NCBI GenBank assembly: GCA_036278715.1
Contig: DASUKN010000075.1
Span: 1 to 64,000 of the forward strand
Source: Udaeobacter sp025935755
Lineage (GTDB): Bacteria; Verrucomicrobiota; Verrucomicrobiia; Chthoniobacterales; UBA10450
Length of the DNA: 64,000 bases
Reading direction: 5' to 3'
A model generated the notes under the pieces. The model did no database searches. It saw nothing but the letters and a program-made list of their open reading frames with translations, and had not been told where the DNA came from. A program made the translations under genes and the position numbers. The first letter of the stretch is position 1, and every line of letters starts with the position of its first letter. Shown piece after piece: positions 25,554 through 34,093 of the stretch.

Positions 25554-25741
25554 TTTTGTCCACCTAAGAGAAAACCGGATAAATCGCTGCGTACGTAGCA
25601 GTAGGAACTCGGCTGAGGTGTTGCAGTCATTACAGCGGTGTCGCAAAAATGAACACCAATCAGCTACTTTGCCCATACCCGCCTTCGGCAGACGAGATGG
25701 CACCGCTATTGCTCATAAAGGTTTCGAAAACCAATAATCCT

Positions 25742-26218
25742 ATGCTCCTAGAAAAAACCTTACACATGAGCCAACCGGTGGCCGAGTGCAAAGCGCGTTT
25801 GGCCAGTATCCAATCTTATCGACGCCAGTTCCTGATGGTGACACGGGCGACCGTGACATCCTCTAAGACGGTCGACTTCAGCTTCCGCGGACCCTTTGGG
25901 TTCGAGGCACATACAGTGCTGTTGTCGGTCGACGGCGAGTCCCCGAACCAGTATGCGTTCGAGTCCGTTGGGGGAAATATTTCCCTCATGGGCATTGTGG
26001 ATTTTGCTGAAATCCGGCCGCAGTGCACTGAGGTTACACTGGCGGTCCATTACGAGATCAAAAATAAACTTTTCGCCTGGCTGGATCGGCGTCTGCATTT
26101 CGTGGACAGCTTCGTGAATGCCGAACTGCGTAGCATCCGCGCGCATTTCGAAGGTATCAGATCGACCTATCTGGAGCGCGCCCGCGTTATGCCTGTGCTG
26201 CAGGCGGCACCCGCCTGA
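25742..26218 (+). CDS. SRPBCC-like (START/polyketide cyclase-type) protein
   Basis: About 158 aa from the ATG at 25742. The frame is open upstream to an ATG at 25649, but those residues look unconserved. The pattern is compatible with a helix-grip ligand-binding fold: a beta strand with VDFSFRGPFGFEAHTVLLSVDGE, then NQYAFESVGGNISLMGIVDFAEIRPQCTEVTLAVHYEI, and a long C-terminal helix (VDSFVNAELRSIRAHFEGI). The ligand is unknown. It stands alone, convergent with tyrS. The assignment is by fold impression only. Confidence 0.55.
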   Translation: MLLEKTLHMSQPVAECKARLASIQSYRRQFLMVTRATVTSSKTVDFSFRGPFGFEAHTVLLSVDGESPNQYAFESVGGNISLMGIVDFAEIRPQCTEVTLAVHYEIKNKLFAWLDRRLHFVDSFVNAELRSIRAHFEGIRSTYLERARVMPVLQAAPA

Positions 26219-26275
26219 TCGACGACATCCTCTACTAACGGCAGCGCCCAGGTAAGGAAATTTGGGTCACCCGGG

Positions 26276-27448
26276 CTACCCTATTCGCACGGCCCGTTTG
26301 CGGTCGAGCCGTAGGATCTGGCCCGGGTGAAGGGCGATCTGGGCCTTGGGATCCGTGACTTTTGTGTCGTCGATGGTTACGCTGCCCTGCTTAATCAGCC
26401 GTGAGACTTCACTGTGCGATTTGTCTAGCCCAAACACGTCACGATAGACCTGCGAAATCACAGCAACCGTAGTTACATCGTTGGTTTTGGCTGGTGAATA
26501 CTGCGGCAGATCTGCTCGCGACAGGTCGCGCTTGCTGAAGCGAGTGTTCCAGTCATCCAGTACTTTCCTGGCGGCGTCCGGGTGATACATCTCGACAATT
26601 TCGGATGCGAGCTGCTTCTTGGCTTCCAACGGGTGCATCCCGCTCGGCACTGCGCGTCGAAGAAGCAATTCGTAATACCGCGCCATCAACTCATCCGAAA
26701 TACTCATGAGTTTCCCAAAAATTTCGGTGGGCGACTCATTGATTCCGACGTAGTTCCCGAGGCTTTTGCTCATCTTTTTTGAGCCGTCCAAGCCTTCGAG
26801 AATCGGAAGCAGAAAAACGACCTGCTGTGGCATCGCCTCCTCGCGTTGAAAATCGCGCCCGATTAGAATGTTGAAGAGTTGATCCGTTCCTCCCAATTCG
26901 ACGTCGGCTTTCACCATCACCGAATCCCAGCCCTGCATGATTGGATATTGAACCTCATGGACACGGATCGGGTGTTGCTGTTCGATCCGGGCTTTGAAAT
27001 CTTCCCGCTGCAACATCTGCTGAAGCGTCACGCGGCTGTTCAGACGAATGACGTCTTCAAACGACATGTTGCGGAACCAGTCACCATTGCAGACCGTCTC
27101 CGTGCGGTCGGGGTCGAGAATCTTGAATGCCTGTTCGCGATAAGTCGCTGCATTTGCGATGACTTCCTCGTGAGTTAAATGCGGCCGCGTCACCGATCGA
27201 CCGCTCGGATCGCCGATCATTCCAGTAAAATCGCCGATGATGAGAATGGCCTGATGCCCGAGATCCTGAAATTCTCTCAGTTTTCGCAGAACGATTGTGT
27301 GCCCGAGGTGGATATCCGATGTAGTCGGGTCCACTCCAAGTTTGACACGCAATGGTCGACCCAGCGCCAGCTTATCGCGCAGTTCGCTTTCGTTAATGAT
27401 CTGCGCTGAGCCTCGTTTTAACGATGCAAGAGCTTCGTCCGGTCGCAT
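26276..27448 (-). CDS. tyrS: Tyrosyl-tRNA synthetase
   Basis: Charges tRNA-Tyr. The 390-aa protein has the class I signature HLGH (residues 47-50) in DPTTSDIHLGHTIVLRKLREFQ, the GDFTGMIGDPSGRS stretch, QGWDSVMVKADVELGGTDQLFN for tyrosine recognition, and the KMSKS loop (DGSKKMSKSLGNYVGI). A C-terminal S4 RNA-binding domain follows (VSRLIKQGSVTIDDTKV). The H-x-G-H plus KMSKS combination fits the TyrZ-like subgroup more than E. coli TyrS. A dispersed repeat begins about 15 bp upstream of the start codon, so the promoter must lie in or beyond that repeat. Confidence 0.96.
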   Translation of the reverse strand: MRPDEALASLKRGSAQIINESELRDKLALGRPLRVKLGVDPTTSDIHLGHTIVLRKLREFQDLGHQAILIIGDFTGMIGDPSGRSVTRPHLTHEEVIANAATYREQAFKILDPDRTETVCNGDWFRNMSFEDVIRLNSRVTLQQMLQREDFKARIEQQHPIRVHEVQYPIMQGWDSVMVKADVELGGTDQLFNILIGRDFQREEAMPQQVVFLLPILEGLDGSKKMSKSLGNYVGINESPTEIFGKLMSISDELMARYYELLLRRAVPSGMHPLEAKKQLASEIVEMYHPDAARKVLDDWNTRFSKRDLSRADLPQYSPAKTNDVTTVAVISQVYRDVFGLDKSHSEVSRLIKQGSVTIDDTKVTDPKAQIALHPGQILRLDRKRAVRIG

Positions 27449-27462
27449 CCGACTTGCATACC

Positions 27463-27573
27463 GTCATTCCGAGCGAAGTCGAGGATTTCTGTCGTGCGAG
27501 TCAAGGCCGTTCCGCGGGAGGTTTGAAAGCCGGGCCTCATCCTCCGCATTGGTTGCAGGGACTTCGCTCGACA
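27463..27573. repeat. MITE-like element, GTCATTCCGAGCGAAG family (copy near tyrS)
   Basis: About 111 bp between tyrS and a secreted hypothetical gene. The left end GTCATTCCGAGCGAAGTCGA and the right end GACTTCGCTCGACAC share the inverted core CGAGCGAAGTC. It belongs to the same family as the copies at 13150, 32960, 33351, 37644 and 60264. Confidence 0.6.
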
Positions 27574-27593
27574 CAACACTCAGCGAGACCGGG

Positions 27594-28112
27594 CTACTTA
27601 TTTTTATTCAATAACTCGCGCACCTGCTCGATCGTGAGCGGCTCATTCTTTTTATTTAGTGACTTCTGATTCGTGCCCTGGCCTAAAAACGGCCGGTTAC
27701 CTGCATACGCTGGTGAGGCGACCTTTTTCCCTGACTGAGACGCGTCATGGACACCGCGGGCGCTTTGACTCGCATAGCTCGACTTGGAATTCGCAAGGGT
27801 TTGCTGTGACGAAACCTCGTAAGCCGTGCGTTTGCCGTGAAACGTCTGAGAATAAAATTGCGTTGTGGAAAAGTCTCGTGTTCCAGAAAAATCTTTCGCA
27901 TGCGTTTTCTGATGAAAGAAAAACGTTCCGATGCTTGCGCGTTTATTGGCCGACGCCGATCCGTCCCCGCCAAACTTCTTGTTTTGTGCATCGTTCTGCA
28001 GCGTCATGTCGGGTTTTAAAAGCCGATCCACGAGCTTTTTTTCCTGGTCCTGGGCATGTACGCAGCACAAACCAGCTGTTAACACCACCCAAACTGCAAA
28101 CGATTTCCGCAC
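27594..28112 (-). CDS. Secreted hypothetical protein
   Basis: A 172-aa protein with a clear signal peptide (MRKSFAVWVVLTAGLCCVHA, cut before QDQEKK). The mature part is hydrophilic, rich in Ser, Lys, Gln and Thr, and has no recognised domain. Notable stretches are ASIGTFFFHQKTHAKDFSGTRDF and a C-terminal helix, NEPLTIEQVRELLNKNK. It is divergent from the dodecin gene, with the tyrS-side repeat at its 3' end. Function unknown; it could be a periplasmic or surface-associated protein. Confidence 0.65.
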   Translation of the reverse strand: MRKSFAVWVVLTAGLCCVHAQDQEKKLVDRLLKPDMTLQNDAQNKKFGGDGSASANKRASIGTFFFHQKTHAKDFSGTRDFSTTQFYSQTFHGKRTAYEVSSQQTLANSKSSYASQSARGVHDASQSGKKVASPAYAGNRPFLGQGTNQKSLNKKNEPLTIEQVRELLNKNK

Positions 28113-28237
28113 AAGGGGAGGCTGCAGGAATGGGTATTCATTTGTAAAGCAAATTCCCGTGTGCTGGATGGCGATGGCGCCAGTCTATCAGAAGGGTTGT
28201 TATTGTTTTGGGCACGAGGGAGGCAGACAATGCGTTC

Positions 28238-28447
28238 ATGGCTGAACACGTTTATAAAAAGATCGAGATCGTTGGTTCCTCGCCGCAGGGAATGGAGGAT
28301 GCCGTTCACAATGCGCTGTCGCGCGCGAGCACTACCATTCGAAACATCCGATGGTTTGAGGTAACCGAAACCCGCGGGTATGTCGAGGAGGGGAAAATCG
28401 CCCACTGGCAGGTAACCTTAAAGATTGGATTCACTCTGGAAGAATAA
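28238..28447 (+). CDS. Dodecin, flavin-binding
   Basis: A 69-aa dodecin, which forms hollow dodecamers storing riboflavin or FMN. The sequence VYKKIEIVGSSPQGMEDAVHNALSRASTTIRNIRWFEVTETRG, then VEEGKIAHWQVTLKIGF, matches the family; the Trp in IRWFEV is the residue that stacks on the flavin. The ATG at 28238 gives the usual length. A TTG at 28208 would add ten residues. A GGGAGG lies about 15 bases upstream of the ATG. Interesting in a window with another flavin system, but it is not adjacent to it. Confidence 0.93.
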   Translation: MAEHVYKKIEIVGSSPQGMEDAVHNALSRASTTIRNIRWFEVTETRGYVEEGKIAHWQVTLKIGFTLEE

Positions 28448-28493
28448 CCTTCCGCGCTCGACCGGGTGCTTGCTTAGCGCCTCGATTTGGAAA

Positions 28494-28799
28494 TTACGAG
28501 GCTTCCCGTTCCTGGGCTGACCGGTACAATTTGGCCGCGCCGTAGATCAGGATCGCAGGTTTCAGCGCTGTAAAGAGCAGACGAAGAAGTCCGGCAAGCA
28601 CTCGACCCAACGGCAGGCGATGCAGGATATATCCGGCCGCAAATGCACAGAAGAGAGACTGTGTCGGCTTTTCCCGCACATAATCTCCGGTCTCATTCAC
28701 CACTGTCTCGACTCGATCCTTTACCCATTGCATTCCACGTTCGGGAAACTCAGCAACCATTTCGGGAGATAACTGATCCATGACGTTATTGATTCGCAT
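28494..28799 (-). CDS. Small membrane-associated protein (DUF883-like layout)
   Basis: A 101-aa protein. An amphipathic N-terminal half (MQWVKDRVETVVNETGDYVREKPTQS) is followed by hydrophobic stretches (SLFCAFAAGYILHRLPLGRVLAGLLRLLFTALKPAILIYGAAKL). The DYVREKP...AAGYILHRLPLG pattern recalls YqjD/ElaB-like ribosome-tethering proteins (DUF883), but similarity is weak. It is convergent with dodecin and lies just downstream of the methyltransferase gene on the same strand (30-bp gap). Function unknown. Confidence 0.6.
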   Translation of the reverse strand: MRINNVMDQLSPEMVAEFPERGMQWVKDRVETVVNETGDYVREKPTQSLFCAFAAGYILHRLPLGRVLAGLLRLLFTALKPAILIYGAAKLYRSAQEREAS

Positions 28800-28828
28800 T
28801 TTGAACCGCTCTTGCGCGCATGCAAGTA

Positions 28829-29740
28829 TCAGCGTAGTGCAAGCCAGACCGAGCTTGCGCCGGCGCCGGGTGGAAAGTCAGGCAGTCTCCCCGGCCGATA
28901 CAACGTGGCGACTCGGCGCGCTTTTTTTAGGCAGAAGCGGGCCATTACTTCCAGCGCCCGCTCACCGAGTGCAGAACAATTCGTCGAAACCAGAACATGG
29001 GCATCGCGTTCCGCTACCGCAAGCGCCGTGATGAGCAAACTTTCGAAGTCCTGTTGGACTTGAAATGTTCTTCGATCCGGGGAGCGCGAAAATGTCGGGG
29101 GATCGAGAATGATGGCATCGAATGTTTCGCCTCGCCGGGTGAGCCGTGGCAAGACAGAGCGCACGTCATCGGTTATGAAGTGGTGATCGATTGTCGGCAG
29201 ATTGTTCAACGCGAAATTTTCGCGTCCACGGGCCAGATATTTTTTCGAGAGGTCGATGTTGAAAGTGCTCGCTCCGCTACTTGCGGCGTAAACCGAGAAG
29301 GAGCAGGTATAGGCAAAGCAATTTAACAGCCGCCTGGGTGCGATGTGACGCACGTATCGGCGATTCTCCCGCTGATCCAGAAACAGACCTGGCGAATATC
29401 CTTGCCCGAAGTCGATGCCGAACCTCAAATACCATTCAGTGGCGACCGTCTGTGGGCTCTCGCCGGGATCTCCGACCACCAGCACAGGTGATTCGCGGCG
29501 TTCGCTTTTTTTGGGGATAAATCGCGCAAAGACGCGCCGCACTTGAAAGCCGGCCGAGTCGGCCCAGGTTTGCAGCTCTTCCAGCAGCCGTTCGCGAACA
29601 AACGCTCTTTTGAACGAGATGAGAATGTCGTTACCAAATCGTTCGACCCAGCCCTCCTCAGTAGTGCAAAGCCGGTGCGAGTCAGTCCCCTCTGACCGGA
29701 AATCGCGGAGCAAGTCTGGATCAATCCATCCGGTAGTCAT
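28829..29740 (-). CDS. RlmI-like class I SAM-dependent rRNA methyltransferase
   Basis: A 303-aa methyltransferase of the RlmI/RlmK (COG1092) group, which modifies cytosine or guanine in 23S rRNA. Visible elements are GLFLDQRENRRYVRHIAPRRLLNCFAYTCSFSVYAASSGAS (SAM-binding motif I region), a Asp in FNIDLSKKYLARGRENF, and the catalytic-side motif LDPPTFSRS. It is shorter than RlmI (about 396 aa) and lacks the N-terminal PUA domain, so its exact target base is uncertain. It is divergent from thrB across a 137-bp gap. Confidence 0.85.
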   Translation of the reverse strand: MTTGWIDPDLLRDFRSEGTDSHRLCTTEEGWVERFGNDILISFKRAFVRERLLEELQTWADSAGFQVRRVFARFIPKKSERRESPVLVVGDPGESPQTVATEWYLRFGIDFGQGYSPGLFLDQRENRRYVRHIAPRRLLNCFAYTCSFSVYAASSGASTFNIDLSKKYLARGRENFALNNLPTIDHHFITDDVRSVLPRLTRRGETFDAIILDPPTFSRSPDRRTFQVQQDFESLLITALAVAERDAHVLVSTNCSALGERALEVMARFCLKKARRVATLYRPGRLPDFPPGAGASSVWLALR

Positions 29741-29877
29741 TTGTTTCTGTGCTCCAATGGGATAGTTCGAAATCAGCCTGGCGCAACGGATGGGTTGCCG
29801 GGACGGTCGGCGTTGCTACACTGCCGCCATCACTTTCGCGCCGTTGAGTCAACAGTCGCGTAGCGGCGGCGTAACTT

Positions 29878-30771
29878 ATGCAACAAGCCACCGTTCGTGT
29901 TCCCGCGAGCACTTCCAATATCGGTCCCGGTTACGATTGTCTGGGCGTCGCGCTCCGCCTTTATAACAGGATCACAGTCGTTCGCGGCAAAATCTCGGGA
30001 ACTTTTCATCCAGGGATAGTGTCTGATGCGGCAGAACGCTTTTTCAACCAGACCAGGCGTCGTGCGTTCCCGTTTTCGTGTTCGATTCTGGAACGGATTC
30101 CACGATGTCGTGGCCTGGGCAGCAGCGCAACGGTTCGTCTAGGTGTATTACTTGGGCTGAACCGGCTCGCCGGCGATCCACTGGATCGAATTACCCTTTT
30201 TAGATTGTGCGCCGAATTGGAAGGACACCCTGATAATTCTGCACCCGCCAGCTTTGGCGGGTTCACCGTGGTGCAGAGTAGCGCGGGCGTCTCGCTTGCG
30301 GATGGCAAGCGGAACGCGTGCCCTACCTTTCAACGCTTTAAGGTTTCATCCCGCCTGCGTTTCATTCTTCTAGTCCCGGAACTCGAAATTGAAACCGCGC
30401 GCGCGCGAAAAATCCTGCCGTCGAAAATCTCGCACGTTGCTGCGGTCGAAAACTGTGCGAACGCATGTGCAATCACCGCGGCGTTTGCATCGCGCGATTA
30501 CGAAAAAATGCGTGGCAACTTTTCCGATCATCTTCACCAGCCGTTCCGCGCCAGGCTGATTCAATTTCTTCCAGCCGTGATTGCCGCTGCTGAGCGCGCC
30601 GGCGCGCTCGGGGCGTTTCTCAGCGGCAGCGGATCGGCAATAGCGGCAGTTGCGCTCGAAGCGCCGGGAAAAATCGCGACTGCGATGGCGCGCGCTGCAA
30701 ATGTGCCGGCACGCACGATAATCACGCACGCGGATAACCGCGGTGCGCAATATGTAGCAATCGATCACTGA
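29878..30771 (+). CDS. thrB: Homoserine kinase
   Basis: A GHMP kinase of threonine synthesis, phosphorylating L-homoserine. The 297-aa protein begins ATVRVPASTSNIGPGYDCLGVAL and carries the ATP loop CRGLGSSATVRLGVLLGLN, then ELEGHPDNSAPASFGGFTV and a late AFLSGSGSAIAAVA glycine-rich motif, all typical of ThrB. Length is normal. No other threonine genes are adjacent. lpxK follows 13 bp downstream on the same strand, so the two may be cotranscribed. Confidence 0.93.
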   Translation: MQQATVRVPASTSNIGPGYDCLGVALRLYNRITVVRGKISGTFHPGIVSDAAERFFNQTRRRAFPFSCSILERIPRCRGLGSSATVRLGVLLGLNRLAGDPLDRITLFRLCAELEGHPDNSAPASFGGFTVVQSSAGVSLADGKRNACPTFQRFKVSSRLRFILLVPELEIETARARKILPSKISHVAAVENCANACAITAAFASRDYEKMRGNFSDHLHQPFRARLIQFLPAVIAAAERAGALGAFLSGSGSAIAAVALEAPGKIATAMARAANVPARTIITHADNRGAQYVAIDH

Positions 30772-30784
30772 TCACTGTTCCGTC

Positions 30785-31972
30785 ATGGGTCGCCGGCTTG
30801 AACAGCTAGAGGAATTCGGAATCGACGTCGTGCTCGAACGACGTCATGGCGTTCGCGCTTCCGTGCTGCGCGGACTTCTATATGGCCTCTCGTTTGTCTA
30901 CGACAGGGTGGTTCAGCTCCGGCTCTATCTCTACCGCAAAAGAGTTTTTCGCGAGCGCACGCTCGGATGTCTGGTGATCAGCATCGGCAATCTTACTGTG
31001 GGTGGAACAGGTAAGACGCCGATCGTTGAGAAGTTCGCTCGCGCTTTGCAGGCCGGCGGACGGCGGGTGGCAATTCTCAGCCGCGGTTACAAGAGCGTCC
31101 CGCGGAAGCGCGGCTGGCGCACATGGTTTCGTGCAGATGCTGAGCCGCCACGCATTGTGTCCGATGGAAAATCCCTCCTGCTCGATTCGCTAACCGCCGG
31201 GGACGAGCCTTACATGCTGGCTCATAACTTGAAGGATGTGATCGTGCTGGTGGACAAAGACCGGGTGAAAAGCGGCCGGTTCGCCATCGATAAGTGGCAG
31301 GTTGACACACTTCTGCTCGATGACGGATTTCAATATCTCCATCTCAAACATCGCCTGGACATGGTGCTCGTGGATCGGCAAGCGCCTTTCGGCAACGAAT
31401 TCTTGTTGCCTCGCGGCACCTTGCGTGAGAGGCCACGCAATCTTCGCCGCGCCAGCTACATCTTTATTACCAAGAATACCGGCGATGCCAATTTCGAGTT
31501 GATGCGCCGGATCCGCCGTTACAATCGGACCGCGGAAGTTATCGAATGCGCGCACAAACCTCTTTACCTGCAGAATGTTTTCACCGGCGAACAATTGCCG
31601 CTCGAGGCTTTACGCGACGCGTTCATTGGTTCGTTGTGCGCCATTGCTGCCCCCGAAAGTTTCGAGGGGGCGCTTACCAAGCTCGGAGCGCACGTCGACC
31701 TGGCGAAGCGTTATATCGATCATCATTACTACACCGAGGTGGAACTGATCAGCTTCATCAATCGGTGTATTCGCCGGGACCTGGCGATGATCGTCACGAC
31801 TGAAAAAGACTCGGTGCGCATGCCGCGTCTGCCCGACACCGATCTGAAAGTGCCAATTTATTTCCTGCGGGTGGAAATAGACATTTTGAGTGGCCATGAA
31901 AGCTGGGAGCATTGCGTGGGTCGCATTTGCAAACCGAAGCCGGTCCTTCCGCCCGAGCGCTTTTTTGCGTGA
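30785..31972 (+). CDS. lpxK: Tetraacyldisaccharide 4'-kinase
   Basis: Phosphorylates the 4' position of the lipid A precursor at the inner face of the inner membrane, showing that the organism makes lipid A. The P-loop lies at residues 73-78 in NLTVGGTGKTPIVEKFARAL. It is followed by VAILSRGYKS, GDEPYMLAHNL and LLLDDGFQYLHLKHRLDMVLVD. The N-terminal amphipathic and hydrophobic helix (residues ~25-50) is the usual membrane anchor. Length 395 aa is somewhat longer than E. coli LpxK (328). Confidence 0.95.
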   Translation: MGRRLEQLEEFGIDVVLERRHGVRASVLRGLLYGLSFVYDRVVQLRLYLYRKRVFRERTLGCLVISIGNLTVGGTGKTPIVEKFARALQAGGRRVAILSRGYKSVPRKRGWRTWFRADAEPPRIVSDGKSLLLDSLTAGDEPYMLAHNLKDVIVLVDKDRVKSGRFAIDKWQVDTLLLDDGFQYLHLKHRLDMVLVDRQAPFGNEFLLPRGTLRERPRNLRRASYIFITKNTGDANFELMRRIRRYNRTAEVIECAHKPLYLQNVFTGEQLPLEALRDAFIGSLCAIAAPESFEGALTKLGAHVDLAKRYIDHHYYTEVELISFINRCIRRDLAMIVTTEKDSVRMPRLPDTDLKVPIYFLRVEIDILSGHESWEHCVGRICKPKPVLPPERFFA

Positions 31973-31990
31973 TCGCGGTCTTCTAAATTG

Positions 31991-32025
31991 GGCGTTGGAC
32001 GTTAAGCGTTTGACGTTGGACGTTT
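31991..32025. repeat. 35-bp GGCGTTGGACGTT repeat (copy 1)
   Basis: A 35-bp sequence made of imperfect GGACGTT/GCGTT units. It is aligned over its full length with the copy at 56468-56502, with five mismatches. It lies nine bases before the start of the LigD polymerase-domain gene. Confidence 0.6.
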
Positions 32026-32034
32026 GGCCTGTCC

Positions 32035-32952
32035 ATGTCCAAGAAGTCGGAACTCATCGTAGACGATCGAAAGCTTCAGGTTTCCAACCTGGACAAGGTC
32101 CTTTATCCCAAAGCGGACTTCACCAAGGCGCAGGTGATCGACTACTACATCCGCATCGCTCCCGTGCTGCTACCCCACTTGAAAGACCGCCCCCTCACGA
32201 TGAAGCGCTATCCAGATGGCGTGGAAGGTCAGTTTTTTTATGAGAAGAACTGCCCCGTGCATCGGCCGAAGTGGGTACAAACGGCAAAAGTGTGGAGCGA
32301 AGGTAACCAGCGCATCATGCAGTATTGTCTCGCCAACGATCTGCCTACGCTCGTCTGGGCAGCTAACCTCGCGGATCTCGAGCTGCACACGTCCTTGTCG
32401 CGCAAAAACAATATCGAACGTCCGACCATGATGGTGTTCGATCTCGACCCCGGTGCTCCGGCCGACATCGTTCAATGCTGCCAGGTTGGCATCTGGCTTC
32501 GCGAACTGCTCGACAAAATGAAACTGAAAGCATTTCCTAAGACGAGTGGTTCGAAAGGTCTGCAAGTGTACGTGCCGCTGAACACGGCGGTGACTTACGA
32601 GCAGACCAAAGGGTTGTCCCGGTCGTTGGCTCAGAATTTGGAACGTGAACACCCTGATCGTGTCACGTCGAACATGTCCAAGGCCCTGCGCAAAGGAAAA
32701 GTGTTCGTCGATTGGAGCCAGAACGATCAACATAAGACCACTATTTGCGTTTACTCGTTGCGCGCAAAAGAGCAGCCTACCGTTTCCACTCCCGTTACCT
32801 GGAACGAAGTCGAGACTTGTTTGAAAAAGAAAAAAGCGGATCTCCTAAAGTTCCGTTGCGACCAGACAATCGCGCGTGTGGAAAAACAGGGCGACCTGTT
32901 CGAACCGGTCGAGACACTGAAACAAAAGCTGCCGAAGAGTTGGGACGCGTGA
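32035..32952 (+). CDS. LigD-type polymerase/primase domain protein
   Basis: A stand-alone non-homologous end-joining polymerase domain of 305 aa (archaeo-eukaryotic primase fold). The sequence LDKVLYPKADFTKAQVIDYYIRIAPVLLPHLKDRPLTMKRYPDGV is diagnostic. It is followed by MMVFDLDPGAPAD with the two catalytic aspartates, KTSGSKGLQVYVPL, and KVFVDWSQNDQHKTTICVYSLRAKEQPTVSTPV. In many bacteria this is fused to the ligase; here the ligase part lies 11.6 kb upstream on the same strand. The two products presumably act together in gap filling and ligation of double-strand breaks. Confidence 0.93.
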   Translation: MSKKSELIVDDRKLQVSNLDKVLYPKADFTKAQVIDYYIRIAPVLLPHLKDRPLTMKRYPDGVEGQFFYEKNCPVHRPKWVQTAKVWSEGNQRIMQYCLANDLPTLVWAANLADLELHTSLSRKNNIERPTMMVFDLDPGAPADIVQCCQVGIWLRELLDKMKLKAFPKTSGSKGLQVYVPLNTAVTYEQTKGLSRSLAQNLEREHPDRVTSNMSKALRKGKVFVDWSQNDQHKTTICVYSLRAKEQPTVSTPVTWNEVETCLKKKKADLLKFRCDQTIARVEKQGDLFEPVETLKQKLPKSWDA

Positions 32953-32959
32953 AGATGGC

Positions 32960-33034
32960 GTCACGTCGCGCGAAGTTGGAACATCCCGCGAAATTTGTTC
33001 TGTGCCCCGGATGTGCCGACTTCGCTCGACATGA
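32960..33034. repeat. Short copy of the GTCATTCYGAGCGAAG element
   Basis: About 75 bp. The left end GTCACGTCGCGCGAAGTTGG and the reverse complement of the right end (GTCATGTCGAGCGAAGTCGG) match over 20 positions with four differences. It lies in the gap between the polymerase-domain gene and the next membrane protein gene. Confidence 0.55.
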
Positions 33035-33075
33035 CCGGCGTATGTGCAGGATGGGGGTTCGGAAAGTTATTCAAC

Positions 33076-33330
33076 ATGAACAATCACCTCTTGTTTGATG
33101 CGATTGGATGGGTAGGAGCTGCTGCTCTGCTTGTAGCGTATGCGATGGTCTCCTCCCGGAAATGGGAAGGACATTCCTCTCCGTTTCAGCTCATGAACAT
33201 CGGAGGAAGTGTTCTTTTGGCTGCAAACACAATTTTCTACGGAGCATATCCCTCCACATTTGTGAACATCGTCTGGGCAGCGATAGCCATTTTCACAATC
33301 GCTACCAGCAAACGTGTCTCGTCTCGTTAA
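33076..33330 (+). CDS. CBU_0592-like small integral membrane protein
   Basis: An 84-aa membrane protein with three hydrophobic segments. The pattern FDAIGWVGAAALLVAYAMVSSRKW, then SPFQLMNIGGSVLLAANTIFYGAYPSTFVNIVWAAIAIFTI, fits the CBU_0592 family. Its function is unknown; it resembles half of a small transporter-like bundle. The ATG at 33076 fits the family N-terminus. The frame stays open further upstream into repeat sequence, which should not be included. Repeat elements flank the gene on both sides. Confidence 0.8.
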   Translation: MNNHLLFDAIGWVGAAALLVAYAMVSSRKWEGHSSPFQLMNIGGSVLLAANTIFYGAYPSTFVNIVWAAIAIFTIATSKRVSSR

Positions 33331-33350
33331 AGCTGCGTTATTGTTGTTCC

Positions 33351-33503
33351 GTCAGGTTGAGCGAAATGGTGCAACCAAATGCAAGCAGGCAGCCAGGCTT
33401 ATTTCCGTCAATGGATTGTTCGAAATGGTCCGAGATTGAAAGCCTGGCCTCGCCTCGAACATGTTCGAGGCTACGTTGCAGCTTCCCTTCGCTCAGAATG
33501 ACA
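33351..33503. repeat. MITE-like element, GTCAGGTTGAGCGAA family (copy A2)
   Basis: About 153 bp. The left end is GTCAGGTTGAGCGAA and the right end TTCGCTCAGAATGAC, again imperfect inverted repeats. It fills most of the gap between the CBU_0592-like gene and the first cupin gene. A nested palindrome, CCTCGAACATGTTCGAGG, lies inside. Confidence 0.65.
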
Positions 33504-33542
33504 ATGGGCTATCATTTGCCGCTGTGATGGGACACTGCTGAT

Positions 33543-34043
33543 ATGCGAAAAATAAATCTACGCGACGTTCCCGAGCTGGAACGAAAATCGCCGAAAGGAA
33601 AGTTTGGCCGGGTTGCAAAGAACATTTCGATTGCGCTTGGACGCGAACCGGAGTCGCTGGATTTATCGAAGCGGCATCCGTTTGATCTCGCGCTGGTCCG
33701 GATTCCGAAGGGCAAATCGTTCTGCCCGTATCACGCGCATGCGGCGGAATCGGAGCTGTATTTGGTCGTGTCGGGCCGCGGCAATGTGCGCGATAAGAAC
33801 GGGTTAACTGAAGTTGGGCCCGGGGACGCATTTTTGTTTCAGCCGGGCGAGGCGCATCAACTCACGAATGCCGGCGATGAAGACTTCGTTTATTACGTTA
33901 TTGCCGATAATCCGCGAAGCGGCGGCGCTACAGGTGATTCCTGTTATTATCCGGACAGCGGTAAATGGGCGGTCACTACCGATGGCAACGAAGAACTGAT
34001 CGTGAAAGGAAATGAGACTGATTATTTCGATGGCGAAGAATGA
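33543..34043 (+). CDS. Cupin domain protein (tandem copy 1)
   Basis: A 166-aa single-domain cupin. The metal-binding motif 1 is seen in PYHAHAAESELYLVVSGRG (two His, one Glu) and motif 2 in PGEAHQLTNAG. A conserved C-terminal tail, CYYPDSGKW...ETDYFDGEE, is shared with the next gene. The two proteins are clear paralogs (GREPxSLDLSKRHPFDL shared). The substrate is unknown; such proteins can be sugar-binding or small-molecule dioxygenase-like. It is probably cytoplasmic, as no signal peptide is seen. Confidence 0.85.
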   Translation: MRKINLRDVPELERKSPKGKFGRVAKNISIALGREPESLDLSKRHPFDLALVRIPKGKSFCPYHAHAAESELYLVVSGRGNVRDKNGLTEVGPGDAFLFQPGEAHQLTNAGDEDFVYYVIADNPRSGGATGDSCYYPDSGKWAVTTDGNEELIVKGNETDYFDGEE

Positions 34044-34057
34044 TTTCCAGGTTGCAC

Positions 34058-34076
34058 GGCGTCTGTGTCAGACGCC
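34058..34076 (+). promoter_or_regulatory. Perfect hairpin between tandem cupin genes
   Basis: GGCGTCTG-TGT-CAGACGCC forms an 8-bp stem with a 3-base loop. It lies 14 bp after the first cupin stop and 17 bp before the second cupin start. It may stabilise or segment the mRNA. It could also be a member of a dispersed palindromic repeat family. Confidence 0.45.
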
Positions 34077-34093
34077 AGCCAAATACGTTTCAC

